This document shows, one piece after another, positions 53,593 through 62,625 of a stretch of DNA of 64,000 bases; the stretch's first letter is position 1, and each line of letters opens with the position of its first letter. The notes under the pieces were generated by a model. The model searched no databases, was not told the origin of the DNA, and was given only the letters and a program-made list of their open reading frames with translations. The position numbers and the translations under genes were made by a program. This DNA comes from Terrilactibacillus tamarindi (GTDB taxonomy: Bacteria > Bacillota > Bacilli > Bacillales > Sporolactobacillaceae): assembly GCF_009718825.1 (NCBI RefSeq), contig NZ_WNHB01000001.1, positions 186,001 through 250,000 on the forward strand, given 5' to 3'.

Positions 53593-55479
53593 ATGACACC
53601 GATCCTTTCAGGATATATCGTCTTTGTCATCGTTGTTCTTATATTACTCAATATATGGCTAAGGCGTCGTCGCTTAAAGAAACTCGCAACTCCTGAAGAT
53701 ACCCATGTGCCATCAAAAGCATTGGATAAAATAGATAAAAACCAAACGGTTCATGAAGATAAAGTAGAAACGAATATTGAAGAGTTTGTTACTAATGGAC
53801 ATCCAGAGGAAATAGAGACCGTTAGAGAAGAACTTCATACAGTACAAAAAGATCCAAAAGAGAAGCGATCGTTGTCTCGGAAAAATAGAACTCAACATCA
53901 GGATAGTCATCCTGACGATATCAAACCGCTTCCGATCATTATCGTACTCATTATGGGAGCGTTTGTAGCCATTCTGAACCAAACGTTAATGAACGTCGCT
54001 TTGCCACGTATTATGACCGATTTAAATATTACAACGAATACAGCACAATGGCTGACAACGGGTTACATGCTCGTAAATGGTGTATTAATACCTATTACAG
54101 CCTATTTAATGGAAACCTTCACAACTAGAAAATTATTTATCTCTGCCATTGGATTGTTTGCCCTAGGTACGTTGATTTGTGGACTTTCACCGACCTTTTC
54201 AATACTAATGGTTGGTCGTGTCATCCAAGCAGCGGGTGCAGGAATCATTATGCCATTGATGACCAATGTCTTCTTAACGATTTTTCCACCTGAAAAACGT
54301 GGTGCGGCAATGGGGTTAATGGGTGTGGCCATGATATTTGCTCCTGCAATTGGACCAACCCTATCTGGTTATTTAGTGGAACATTATTCTTGGCGTATCT
54401 TATTCTGGGTTATCTTCCCATTCACGATTATCGATATTGTTTTTGCGTTGATTTTCCTTAAAAATGTGGGCAAACGTGCCTTTCCAAAACTTGATTTGTT
54501 GGGTGCGATATTGTCTACGATCGGTTTTGGCGGAATCCTTTATGCATGTAGTGAAGCGGGAAATAAAGGATGGACAGATGCCGTTATTGTTTCTTGGTTA
54601 GTTATTGGAGTTATAGCGCTTGCTATTTTTGTATGGCGTCAATTAGTGGTCGATTCACCTTTGCTTGAATTACGGGTTTTTGAACATAAAATCTTTACAA
54701 TTACAACGATTGTTAATATCGTTCTAACCATGGCGATGTTTGCCGGAATGGTGATCACGCCAGTATATCTTCAAAATATTCGTGGGTTTACTCCTTTGCA
54801 ATCAGGTTTATTGCTATTACCTGGGGCCATCCTTATGGGGATTATGTCTCCAATAACAGGGATCTTATTTGATAAAATAGGAGCAAGACCTTTAGCCATT
54901 GTCGGATTAATTATTACGGCAGTCACGACATGGGATTTTGGGCATTTGACAAATAGCACACCATATAGTTCAATTATGGTATTATACTCTGCACGTATGT
55001 TTGGGATGTCTCTTTTGATGATGCCAATTATGACAGAGGGGTTAAATAACTTACCACGTAGATTAAATAGTCACGGAACAGCCATGACTAATACGATGCG
55101 TCAAGTAGCTGGTTCTTTAGGTACGGCTTTCCTTGTCACTGTTATGTCTAATCGAACGATCTACCATCAAGGTCAATACGCAAATGCCATGACAACAGGA
55201 AATCCCAATTTAACTCATGATATTGCAGCACTTAGTCAAAATTTTGCCCTTAGCCACCATTTGCCAGCAAGTCTGGGAAACAGTGTTGTGGTTCAATCGC
55301 TCATTGGTAAAGTATCTATGGAAGCAGCCATTCAAGGTGTCAATGATGCATTCATCGTAGCGACCGTTCTTTCGGTTATTGCTCTATTCTTATCATTCTT
55401 TATTCAAAGATCAACCCCATCTAAGAAAAAAAGAAAAATAAAGAAAGAAAAAAGTGTCAGCGAAGCAGTAACCGAATAG
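53593..55479 (+). CDS. DHA2 (EmrB/QacA) family MFS drug transporter with N-terminal extension
   Basis: A 628-residue protein with two parts. Residues ~115-615 form a 14-span DHA2 transporter with FVAILNQTLMNVALPRIMTD (conserved Asp motif) and the motif C-like GRVIQAAGAGIIMP. Residues 1-113 are unusual: a membrane span (SGYIVFVIVVLILLNIWL, about 6-24), a basic stop-transfer (RRRRLKK), and a 90-residue highly charged Glu/Lys/His linker. The typical family length is 480-510. Forms an efflux unit with the HlyD-like gene. Substrates unknown. Confidence 0.9.
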   Translation: MTPILSGYIVFVIVVLILLNIWLRRRRLKKLATPEDTHVPSKALDKIDKNQTVHEDKVETNIEEFVTNGHPEEIETVREELHTVQKDPKEKRSLSRKNRTQHQDSHPDDIKPLPIIIVLIMGAFVAILNQTLMNVALPRIMTDLNITTNTAQWLTTGYMLVNGVLIPITAYLMETFTTRKLFISAIGLFALGTLICGLSPTFSILMVGRVIQAAGAGIIMPLMTNVFLTIFPPEKRGAAMGLMGVAMIFAPAIGPTLSGYLVEHYSWRILFWVIFPFTIIDIVFALIFLKNVGKRAFPKLDLLGAILSTIGFGGILYACSEAGNKGWTDAVIVSWLVIGVIALAIFVWRQLVVDSPLLELRVFEHKIFTITTIVNIVLTMAMFAGMVITPVYLQNIRGFTPLQSGLLLLPGAILMGIMSPITGILFDKIGARPLAIVGLIITAVTTWDFGHLTNSTPYSSIMVLYSARMFGMSLLMMPIMTEGLNNLPRRLNSHGTAMTNTMRQVAGSLGTAFLVTVMSNRTIYHQGQYANAMTTGNPNLTHDIAALSQNFALSHHLPASLGNSVVVQSLIGKVSMEAAIQGVNDAFIVATVLSVIALFLSFFIQRSTPSKKKRKIKKEKSVSEAVTE

Positions 55480-55565
55480 GCAATATAGATGGTAAAGAGA
55501 GAAGAAGGCGACTTCTCTCTTTTGTCTATAATCAAATGCGTTTAAAATGGGTGGTAGATATATGT

Positions 55566-55991
55566 ATGGATAGACGACAAAAATTAATTAGAGATTTAGA
55601 ATTAAACGTATCCACGATTATTCGTCGATTTAAAAAAGAAATGTCGGATTTGTTTGATAATAATATAACGAATCATGAATTTCTTTTTTTACATGCTGTC
55701 TCAAAACATCAGCCGCAAATGATATCGGCTTTAGCAAAAGAACTTGATGTAGCAACAAGTTTTGTGACCGTGGTAACGGATAAACTGATTCATAAAGGTT
55801 ATATTCATAGAGAAAGATCACAGAAAGATCGACGAATCGTTGAGTTAACATTAACCGATGAAGGCAATAAGTTATGTAAACAAATGGAGAAAATAAAAAA
55901 TGAATTTATGTTAAAAAATTTCGAGAAATTTACCGTTGAAGAATTGGAAATCCTTAACTTATTAATATTAAAATGGCGAGGAGAAGAGTAA
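55566..55991 (+). CDS. MarR-family transcriptional regulator
   Basis: A 141-residue winged-helix regulator. The DNA-binding part reads ISALAKELDVATSFVTVVTD, then LIHKGYIHRERSQKDRRIVELTLTDEG, the MarR pattern. I chose the ATG at 55566 after GGGTGG; an in-frame ATG at 55536 is possible. It follows the efflux genes by 86 bp and probably represses the operon from the upstream inverted repeat, releasing when a substrate binds. Confidence 0.88.
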   Translation: MDRRQKLIRDLELNVSTIIRRFKKEMSDLFDNNITNHEFLFLHAVSKHQPQMISALAKELDVATSFVTVVTDKLIHKGYIHRERSQKDRRIVELTLTDEGNKLCKQMEKIKNEFMLKNFEKFTVEELEILNLLILKWRGEE

Positions 55992-56035
55992 GTTTAATTA
56001 GACTAATTTTGGATACTTATAGATTTTATATAATA

Positions 56036-56072
56036 TGACCTCATCTACTTACTGGATGAGGTTTTTAGTTTT
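56036..56072 (+). terminator. Terminator of the efflux operon
   Basis: ACCTCATC / GATGAGGT stem with loop TACTTACTG, followed by TTTTTAGTTTTT. Confidence 0.85.
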
Positions 56073-56304
56073 TAAAGGGGTTTGTAATGAAGTTTAACAA
56101 CCAAAAGACTCCACTGATATAAAAGTTCTCTCTTTATGCTATTAACTTATATTTTTTAATAACAAAGGAGAAAATGAACAGATACAGGGAAGTGAATGAC
56201 AATCTTAAAGAACAAAAACGTGTTTTCAGAAGGAGAGGTTCTTATAGCCCTCACATGTTACGTTGTAGGATTCAAGTTATAACTGTTCAAAGGATGGAGA
56301 CTTT

Positions 56305-59300
56305 ATGCGTAAAATAAATGTGACATCAATTCAAATGAATGGGGAAAAAATTATCATTACCATAGATAATATTGAAAAACAAAATCTATCAAATGTAAAG
56401 TTTGGTTTTCACCAAAACAATAAATTTATGTACCAATGTGATGTTCCTTTTCGGGTTGAAGGACATACCATTACGTTTAAATTTGAACTTGTTTATCTGG
56501 ATAATTTTTATCAAGGATTACCTGATGACATAAATTTCTTTGAGTGTTGTGTTATTTTGAATGGTAAGATTTATGATTTAATGGTATTTGAAAGAAATAT
56601 AATCAACCAGGTTAATTATATGAAGGAAGATTATACATATCAATACACTCAATCAATGTACTTATTTTATATAAAAGAGAACAAATTGACCTTAGCCGCA
56701 GGTGACCAATTTGAAATAGTTAAAACGTTAGGTAACCATCTGACAAATAAAATAATTCCAGATTATATTAGAATACATCATGAAAATATCATTTTTCAAT
56801 TTAATCAATTTTCTCTATCAAAATATCACGTTAATTTCAGGTTAATTGATAAAAGAGATGGAAGCATGCAGAGACTCACTGCCAATATTCTGGATCAACA
56901 TGAAATTTCTTTGCCTATGGATCGTATTCGCTGGAGGAAGCATGCTGAGTATGACTTATATATTGACATCCTATATGGATTTTCGTTGATTTCATTGCAA
57001 ATTATTAGTCCGATGTATTATGGTTTTACTCCAAACGGACTGATAAAAACACCGGTAACCAACCTGGAAATAACTGAATATGTTTTACTGTATCCTAAGA
57101 AATTTCAACAAGGTGTAAGAAATATAGGGGTAGAAATAGAGCATCAAGCCATTAATGAAGGAAAAATTCTCATGCATTTAAAGAAAAGGATTATAAGTGA
57201 TAGTCTTATAAAACTCTATCTTATAAAAGAAGCAGATCATCTTTTAATACCTGAATATTGTTATATGATTCAAAACGAACAGATTCAACTAGACATTAAA
57301 GAACTAGCGCTTTTTTTAAAGGATCATCATTGTGAGAATCAACGATGGAAACTATATATTAATTATAAAAAAGGCACATCAGATAAATTTCGGCCAATCA
57401 TCTTTCCCTATATGAAGGATACATTTAAATCCTATGAAAACCAAACTACCTCATTAGGAGAAAATGGTACGTTCACTTGTAAGAGTGATCGTGCCAATCA
57501 TATTTATATCCTTTTTGAAAATCAAAGCAAGCATCAGGAAAACCATTTTTTCAAGATGACATCACATTGCACAATAAGGAATATTCATTATGATGCAATG
57601 AATCAAAAATTAACTTTCACTTTGCCAAAAAAATGTTTTGAAGAAAATTCCGAAATAAGATTAAGATTTAAACAACGTCAATCAAACAAGAGTGTGCAAT
57701 ATACTTTTACCAAAACACCTTTTAGTCCTGAATTAGAGAAAATAATGATTGATTTGTCAGAGTTTATTCGAGAAGGAGCATGTGATGCGTCTAAATGGGA
57801 TTTATATCTCGAACAAATAAATTGTGAATTGAATATATTAGAGATTAGCCGATTAGGTACTTATGACCAACAAATCAAACCTAAACACATACGGTATTTT
57901 CCGTCGGTAAATACATTAACAAATCTTGTTTTCGCACCATATTTAACGATGAATAATGGTTTATCTTTTGTTATAAATAAACCCATTCATTTAAGTAATG
58001 AAAAGTTAAAAACTGAAATGGAAGTCAATCGATTTACCATTCATCATGGCATTTTATATGGAAAAGTGACAATCAATTTTCCTGAAGTTAAAAAATTCGA
58101 TCTTAAAGAGGTCGTCCTAACCCACCGAACGCAGGGAAGTAGAAAACAATATCGGATCCCTATAGAAATTAAAAAAAAGAAAAATTACGATGTGTTCACT
58201 TTTTCTATTGATCTAAAGGATCTAGATTTTGAAAAATATTATTGGGATGTCTATTGTCTTGTTTATGTTGACGGAAATGAATATTATGTAAGGTTAAAAA
58301 ACCCATCTCGAAAAGTGAAAAGAAAGTTAAACAGATCGTCTCTCAAACGAGCCTTTGCCTATCCGAGTAAATGCTGGGTTTATCCCTATGTTACTCAAGT
58401 CAACACAGTCGCGCTGACCTATAAAACAAAAGAGTCATATGAAACAACACGGATGTTCTTCAAAGAGAATCTGGCGTTTTATTTTTATTTATTGTTTAAG
58501 TGGTACTTTGATAAAAAGGATATTTGGCTCGCTTTTGAAAAATTCTCAGAGGGTGCACAAGATAATGGTTATTACTTTTTCCGTTATTGCTTTCAAAATA
58601 AAAAGCATAAACAATTTTACTACATTATTAAGAAAGATTCTCCGGATTATCCTAATTTAATTGATATGAAGCAAAAAGTGATTCATTTCATGAGTTTTAA
58701 ATATATGATTTATCTTTATGCAGCCAAATTATTAATTTCATCGGAATCGAGGGGACATGTTTATGATGTTCGGGTTCAAAAGGGTCGCCTAAAAAAAAGC
58801 TTAAATAACAAACGTCATGTTTTCTTGCAACATGGGGTCATCTCTCTTAAAAAGGTAGACAAAGTTTTTAATAAAAAAGGTCATAACGCCTCAGACCTGT
58901 TTGTTGTTTCTTCAGACAGGGAAAAGGATATCATCAAAAATAATTTTGGCTATGACGACAATGAAATCATTGTAACAGGATTAAGCCGCTGGGATGTTAT
59001 GCAAGATAAATCAAAAGATGAAAAAGCCATTCTTCTAATGCCAACATGGCGTTCATGGATGGATGACATGCCTGAAGATAAATTTGTTGAAACAGACTAT
59101 TATCATCAATATTTCTCTCTATTAAATGAATCAAACTTAGACCAAACCTTAGAGAAACATCATTTGTATTTGAACTTTTATATCCATCCAAAGTTCAAAT
59201 CTTATATTCATCAATTTACAACAAAAAATCAAAGAATTAATATCATTCAATATGGGGAAGAAAAAGTCAATGAATTACTGATGAGATCATCATTACTCAT

Positions 59301-59748
59301 CACGGATTACTCCAGTGTAGCATGGGACATGTATTATCAAAAAAAACCCATTGTTTTTTTTCAATTTGACTTCAAAGACTATAATAAGTATCAAGGTAGC
59401 TATTTGGATATGGAAAAAGACCTGTTTGGAGATCGTGTCTTTAATTCTGATGAGTTGGTCAATGTTATAAATGAATATGCCGAACGTCATTTTAAAGAGA
59501 AGGAACAATTTTCACATCTCAGAGAAAAATACTTTAAATATACCGATAAAAACAATGCAAGGCGGATCTTTGAAAGTATCGTGGAAAAACGAGAAAAATT
59601 GATCAAAAAAAATCACGAAAAATCTTTTCAATATCGAATTCTTCACTCAGCAAAATTAAAGAGACTATGGAGATTGTCTCGTACCAATTCAGAGATCATT
59701 CAACTATCCAATAAATTAAAGGAAAAAGCCAAGAGAAAAAGAGGGTAA
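56305..59748 (+). CDS. Large CDP-glycerol glycerophosphotransferase family protein (TagF-like)
   Basis: A 1147-residue protein. The C-terminal ~400 residues are a TagF/TagB-type glycerophosphotransferase domain: the LQHGVISLKKVDKVFNKKGH segment, VTGLSRWDVMQ, PTWRSWMDD, and the catalytic-region motif LLITDYSSVAWDMYY with YIHPKF upstream. The N-terminal ~740 residues are unlike typical TagF (about 740 residues in total) and appear to hold several beta-rich modules (for example around residues 100-210, 240-350, 430-540 and 570-680). It should polymerise or prime poly(glycerol phosphate) wall teichoic acid from CDP-glycerol at the inner membrane face. Start follows CAAAGGATGGAGACTTT. Confidence 0.88.
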   Translation: MRKINVTSIQMNGEKIIITIDNIEKQNLSNVKFGFHQNNKFMYQCDVPFRVEGHTITFKFELVYLDNFYQGLPDDINFFECCVILNGKIYDLMVFERNIINQVNYMKEDYTYQYTQSMYLFYIKENKLTLAAGDQFEIVKTLGNHLTNKIIPDYIRIHHENIIFQFNQFSLSKYHVNFRLIDKRDGSMQRLTANILDQHEISLPMDRIRWRKHAEYDLYIDILYGFSLISLQIISPMYYGFTPNGLIKTPVTNLEITEYVLLYPKKFQQGVRNIGVEIEHQAINEGKILMHLKKRIISDSLIKLYLIKEADHLLIPEYCYMIQNEQIQLDIKELALFLKDHHCENQRWKLYINYKKGTSDKFRPIIFPYMKDTFKSYENQTTSLGENGTFTCKSDRANHIYILFENQSKHQENHFFKMTSHCTIRNIHYDAMNQKLTFTLPKKCFEENSEIRLRFKQRQSNKSVQYTFTKTPFSPELEKIMIDLSEFIREGACDASKWDLYLEQINCELNILEISRLGTYDQQIKPKHIRYFPSVNTLTNLVFAPYLTMNNGLSFVINKPIHLSNEKLKTEMEVNRFTIHHGILYGKVTINFPEVKKFDLKEVVLTHRTQGSRKQYRIPIEIKKKKNYDVFTFSIDLKDLDFEKYYWDVYCLVYVDGNEYYVRLKNPSRKVKRKLNRSSLKRAFAYPSKCWVYPYVTQVNTVALTYKTKESYETTRMFFKENLAFYFYLLFKWYFDKKDIWLAFEKFSEGAQDNGYYFFRYCFQNKKHKQFYYIIKKDSPDYPNLIDMKQKVIHFMSFKYMIYLYAAKLLISSESRGHVYDVRVQKGRLKKSLNNKRHVFLQHGVISLKKVDKVFNKKGHNASDLFVVSSDREKDIIKNNFGYDDNEIIVTGLSRWDVMQDKSKDEKAILLMPTWRSWMDDMPEDKFVETDYYHQYFSLLNESNLDQTLEKHHLYLNFYIHPKFKSYIHQFTTKNQRINIIQYGEEKVNELLMRSSLLITDYSSVAWDMYYQKKPIVFFQFDFKDYNKYQGSYLDMEKDLFGDRVFNSDELVNVINEYAERHFKEKEQFSHLREKYFKYTDKNNARRIFESIVEKREKLIKKNHEKSFQYRILHSAKLKRLWRLSRTNSEIIQLSNKLKEKAKRKRG

Positions 59749-59756
59749 ATGTAATA

Positions 59757-59795
59757 AGCCAAAGGACACTTAGGTGCTGCTTTGGTTTTTTGATA
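59757..59795 (+). terminator. Terminator after the TagF-like gene
   Basis: CCAAAG..CACTTAGGTG..CTTTGG stem followed by TTTTTTG. Confidence 0.75.
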
Positions 59796-59955
59796 AGTGA
59801 AATTGGTTGCCATTTTAAGGCAGTTTTTTTACATCTAAAGATATTTTGGTGTACAATAAATTAGTGATTAATTTATCTTTTAGTGAATAAGATGAGAAAA
59901 AAGGCCTATATATGTGAGGATAATAGAAAAACTAAATAGAAGAGAGGTTAGGTAA

Positions 59956-60846
59956 ATGAAAAAAGTAAGAAAAGCCATAATTCCTGCTGCAGGACTTGGA
60001 ACACGTTTCTTGCCAGCTACTAAAGCCATGCCTAAAGAAATGCTACCCATCGTTGATAAACCAACGATCCAATATATCGTCGAAGAAGCTGTAGACTCGG
60101 GTATTGAAGATATTATCATTGTCACAGGAAAAGGTAAACGTGCGATTGAGGATCACTTTGATAATGCCTTTGAATTAGAAGATAATTTGATTAAAAAAAA
60201 TAAATTGGATTTATTAGAAAAAGTGAAAAAACCTTCTCAGGTAGATATTCATTATATCCGTCAGAAAGAGCCTAAAGGTTTAGGACACGCTATATGGTGT
60301 GCTAGAAAATTTATTGGTGATGAACCCTTTGCGGTATTACTCGGCGATGATATTGTTCAATCTGAAACACCTTGTCTAAAACAAATGATGAATGTTTTTG
60401 ACGAAAAACAATCGAGTGTGATTGCGGTTATGGAAGTTTCAAAGGATGAGACTGATCGATACGGAATTATTGACCCAGAATCTCAAGACGGTCCACTTTA
60501 CGATATTAAAGGATTTGTTGAAAAACCTAAGGTAGAAGAGGCACCATCTAACGTGGCGATTATGGGAAGATATATCTTAACGCCTGAAATATTTGAGTTT
60601 CTTGATTTACAGCAAGTTGGTTCTGGTGGAGAAATTCAGTTGACTGATGCGATAAGTAAGCTAAATGAAATTCAAAAAGTTTACGGCTATGCTTATGAAG
60701 GAAAACGTTATGATGTCGGAGAAAAATTTGGGTTTATTAAGTCGACGATTGAGATGGCACTTATGCGTGATGATTTGAGGGAGGAGATGTTGGATTATCT
60801 ATCAGAATTGAATCAATCAATTCAAAAGGAAATGATGAAGAAGTGA
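59956..60846 (+). CDS. gtaB: UTP-glucose-1-phosphate uridylyltransferase
   Basis: A 296-residue enzyme making UDP-glucose. The N-terminal nucleotide-binding motif [20 protein letters not shown] and the [20 protein letters not shown] segment are standard; [19 protein letters not shown] and GEIQLTDAI follow in order. UDP-glucose feeds teichoic acid glucosylation, the diglucosyl-diacylglycerol anchor of LTA, and exopolysaccharides. Close to the TagF-like and TagE-like genes, which fits teichoic acid decoration. Start follows GAAGAGAGGTTAGGT. Confidence 0.95.
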   Translation: MKKVRKAIIPAAGLGTRFLPATKAMPKEMLPIVDKPTIQYIVEEAVDSGIEDIIIVTGKGKRAIEDHFDNAFELEDNLIKKNKLDLLEKVKKPSQVDIHYIRQKEPKGLGHAIWCARKFIGDEPFAVLLGDDIVQSETPCLKQMMNVFDEKQSSVIAVMEVSKDETDRYGIIDPESQDGPLYDIKGFVEKPKVEEAPSNVAIMGRYILTPEIFEFLDLQQVGSGGEIQLTDAISKLNEIQKVYGYAYEGKRYDVGEKFGFIKSTIEMALMRDDLREEMLDYLSELNQSIQKEMMKK

Positions 60847-61081
60847 TTCAAAATCATTTAGAATATAGATTTTACAATGTATAAACTTTAAAAAAATAAG
60901 TTTAAATTAATTTGATATTGGTCTTGAATAAAAAAAAGTTAACCATAATAAAAAATGCTTTTCCTTAGCGACCTTTTCCATTTAAATTGGTATGAGGTCG
61001 CTAAATATATGACAATTATATTATAATGGAAACTTATTATAATGAAAAATCTATTTAGTTTTCTAGTACATAATATTCGGC
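60847..61081. other. Spacer between gtaB and the IS256 remnant
   Basis: 235 bp, AT-rich. It has a hairpin with a perfect 10-bp stem, TTAGCGACCT (60965-60974) / AGGTCGCTAA (60995-61004), without a T-run. This may be a weak terminator of gtaB or a processed RNA structure. No gene is seen. Confidence 0.5.
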
Positions 61082-62433
61082 AGTGTCAATAATTTTGTGT
61101 AAATGAGTTATCAACCTTTTCAGATAAATTGTTACTTATATTCTAATTATTCTTGTTCGATGGATTGTTTTTGATTTACTTGGCAGGGCTAGCCCTGCCA
61201 AGTAAATCATTCGCATCGGCATGTGGCCTATGATTCTAGCTCTTCAAACATTTTTTCAATTTCTGCACGAGCTTTATTAAAGCCAATATGGCAGCGTGTC
61301 GCAAAGCGTTGGTTATAGTCTTCAAACTGGGAAACTAAGAAACGTTCCAACGACTCATCATTTGGAAATTGTTCCTTGGGCTTGGTATATTTTTTGATCT
61401 TCTTGTTGAATGACTCGATTAAATTTGTAGAGTAGATGCTTCGCCTTTTCACAGAAGGCATCTAGGGCTGCTTTACCTGATTCAGTGTCTTCTGCTTGAT
61501 GAATCGTTTTAAAATCATCGCAGATCTCCTGACGATCTCCTACGCGCACTTTATGTGAAATATTGTGTGCTACGTGTACGAGACACGTTTGGTATCTCGC
61601 TTTTGGAAAGACGCTTGAAATGGCATCGACCATGCCTTTTAAGCCATCTGAAATGAATAATAGGACGTCTTCGACACCACGACCTTTGATTTCTTCGAGT
61701 AGTTCTTGCCAGTTGTATGCAGATTCTGTTGAAGCAATCGTATAGGCAAGGACTTCCTTGGAACCATCTTCACGAATTCCAACGGCGATGTATATAGCTT
61801 CTTTGGATAAGGTATCACGACGTATCGCAATATAGGTTGCATCTAAATAGACGCACACATAGCGATTATGTAGTTGGCGATTATTGAACGCTTCAACCGT
61901 TTCAGATACTGCTTTTGTCATGTTAGAAAGGGTCTGTGGCGTATAATGATGACCCTACATCTTTTCAATCAGATTTGCGATTTCAGACATCGTAATTCCT
62001 TTTTGAAAGAGATGAATAACCGTTGACTCTAATGTGTCGTTGGAGCGTTTATACGGAGCTATTGTCTGTTGCTTAAACTCGCCATTGCGATCACGAGGAA
62101 TCTGGATATTTAAGTACCCATACTCTGTGTAAAGAGTACGTGAATAAGAGCCATTTTGTGAATTACCAGAGTTGAAACCGATACGGTCATATTTTTCATA
62201 ATCTAGAAAACTAGTAAGTTCGGTTACCAAGAGCGAATTGATTGCTTTTTCTAAATGAGAACGAAAAACTTCCGTAATATCTTGTTTTTTTACTAGTGCA
62301 TCGACGATTTCTGTTGTAAACTGGTTCATAGGGAAGACCTCTTTTCTATGGATAAGTTGTGGTGACTTTATTCTACCAGGAAAAGGTCTTCCTTTTTTAT
62401 TGTTTTATTCATTTACACAAAATATTTTACACT
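61082..62433 (-). mobile_element. IS256-family insertion sequence, decayed
   Basis: An element of about 1350 bp with imperfect terminal inverted repeats: AGTGT..AATTTTGTGTAAATGA at the left (61082-61106) and TCATTTACACAAAATATTTT..ACACT at the right (62409-62433). The only gene is a broken IS256-type transposase. No clear 8-9 bp target duplication is visible, which fits an old insertion. Confidence 0.85.
61228..62329 (-). pseudogene. IS256-family transposase, disrupted
   Basis: An originally ~390-codon mutator-type transposase, now in three pieces. The first frame (62329..61955) ends in a TAG where relatives have Tyr-Gly-His-His (LIEKM-stop-GHHYTPQ). The second (from 61954, with an internal ATG at 61921) holds the DDE Asp motifs YLDATYIAIR and FISDGLKGM. 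An internal deletion and frame change after AALDAFCEKA joins it to the third frame, RRSIYSTNLIESFNKKIKK, which runs to the normal C-terminus at 61228. Not functional on its own; the ends might be used by a complete copy elsewhere. Confidence 0.9.
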
Positions 62434-62625
62434 CTCACATAACCTTCCTTTGATTAATCAATTACATACTGCTTTATCAAAGTATGGCTTTTTTATTATG
62501 AATAGTTAGTTTATAATAGGGTATGTTTTCTAGAAAAGGAATAAATGTTTGTCTGTCTGTGTGATTTAAATACTTAGAGATAATAATCGTTCAAGTTAAT
62601 ATATTAAATGAAGGGAAGTAATATT
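62434..62625. other. Promoter region of the TagE-like gene
   Basis: About 190 bp between the IS256 right end and the glycosyltransferase. AT-rich; AATAGTTAGTTTATAATAGG near 62500 contains a TATAAT. No gene. Confidence 0.4.

Noticed and set aside
56174-56317. 47-codon frame ahead of the TagF-like gene
   Set aside because: The ribosome site is too close to the ATG, the frame overlaps the next gene start, and the composition is not convincing; possibly a leader peptide, but not supported.
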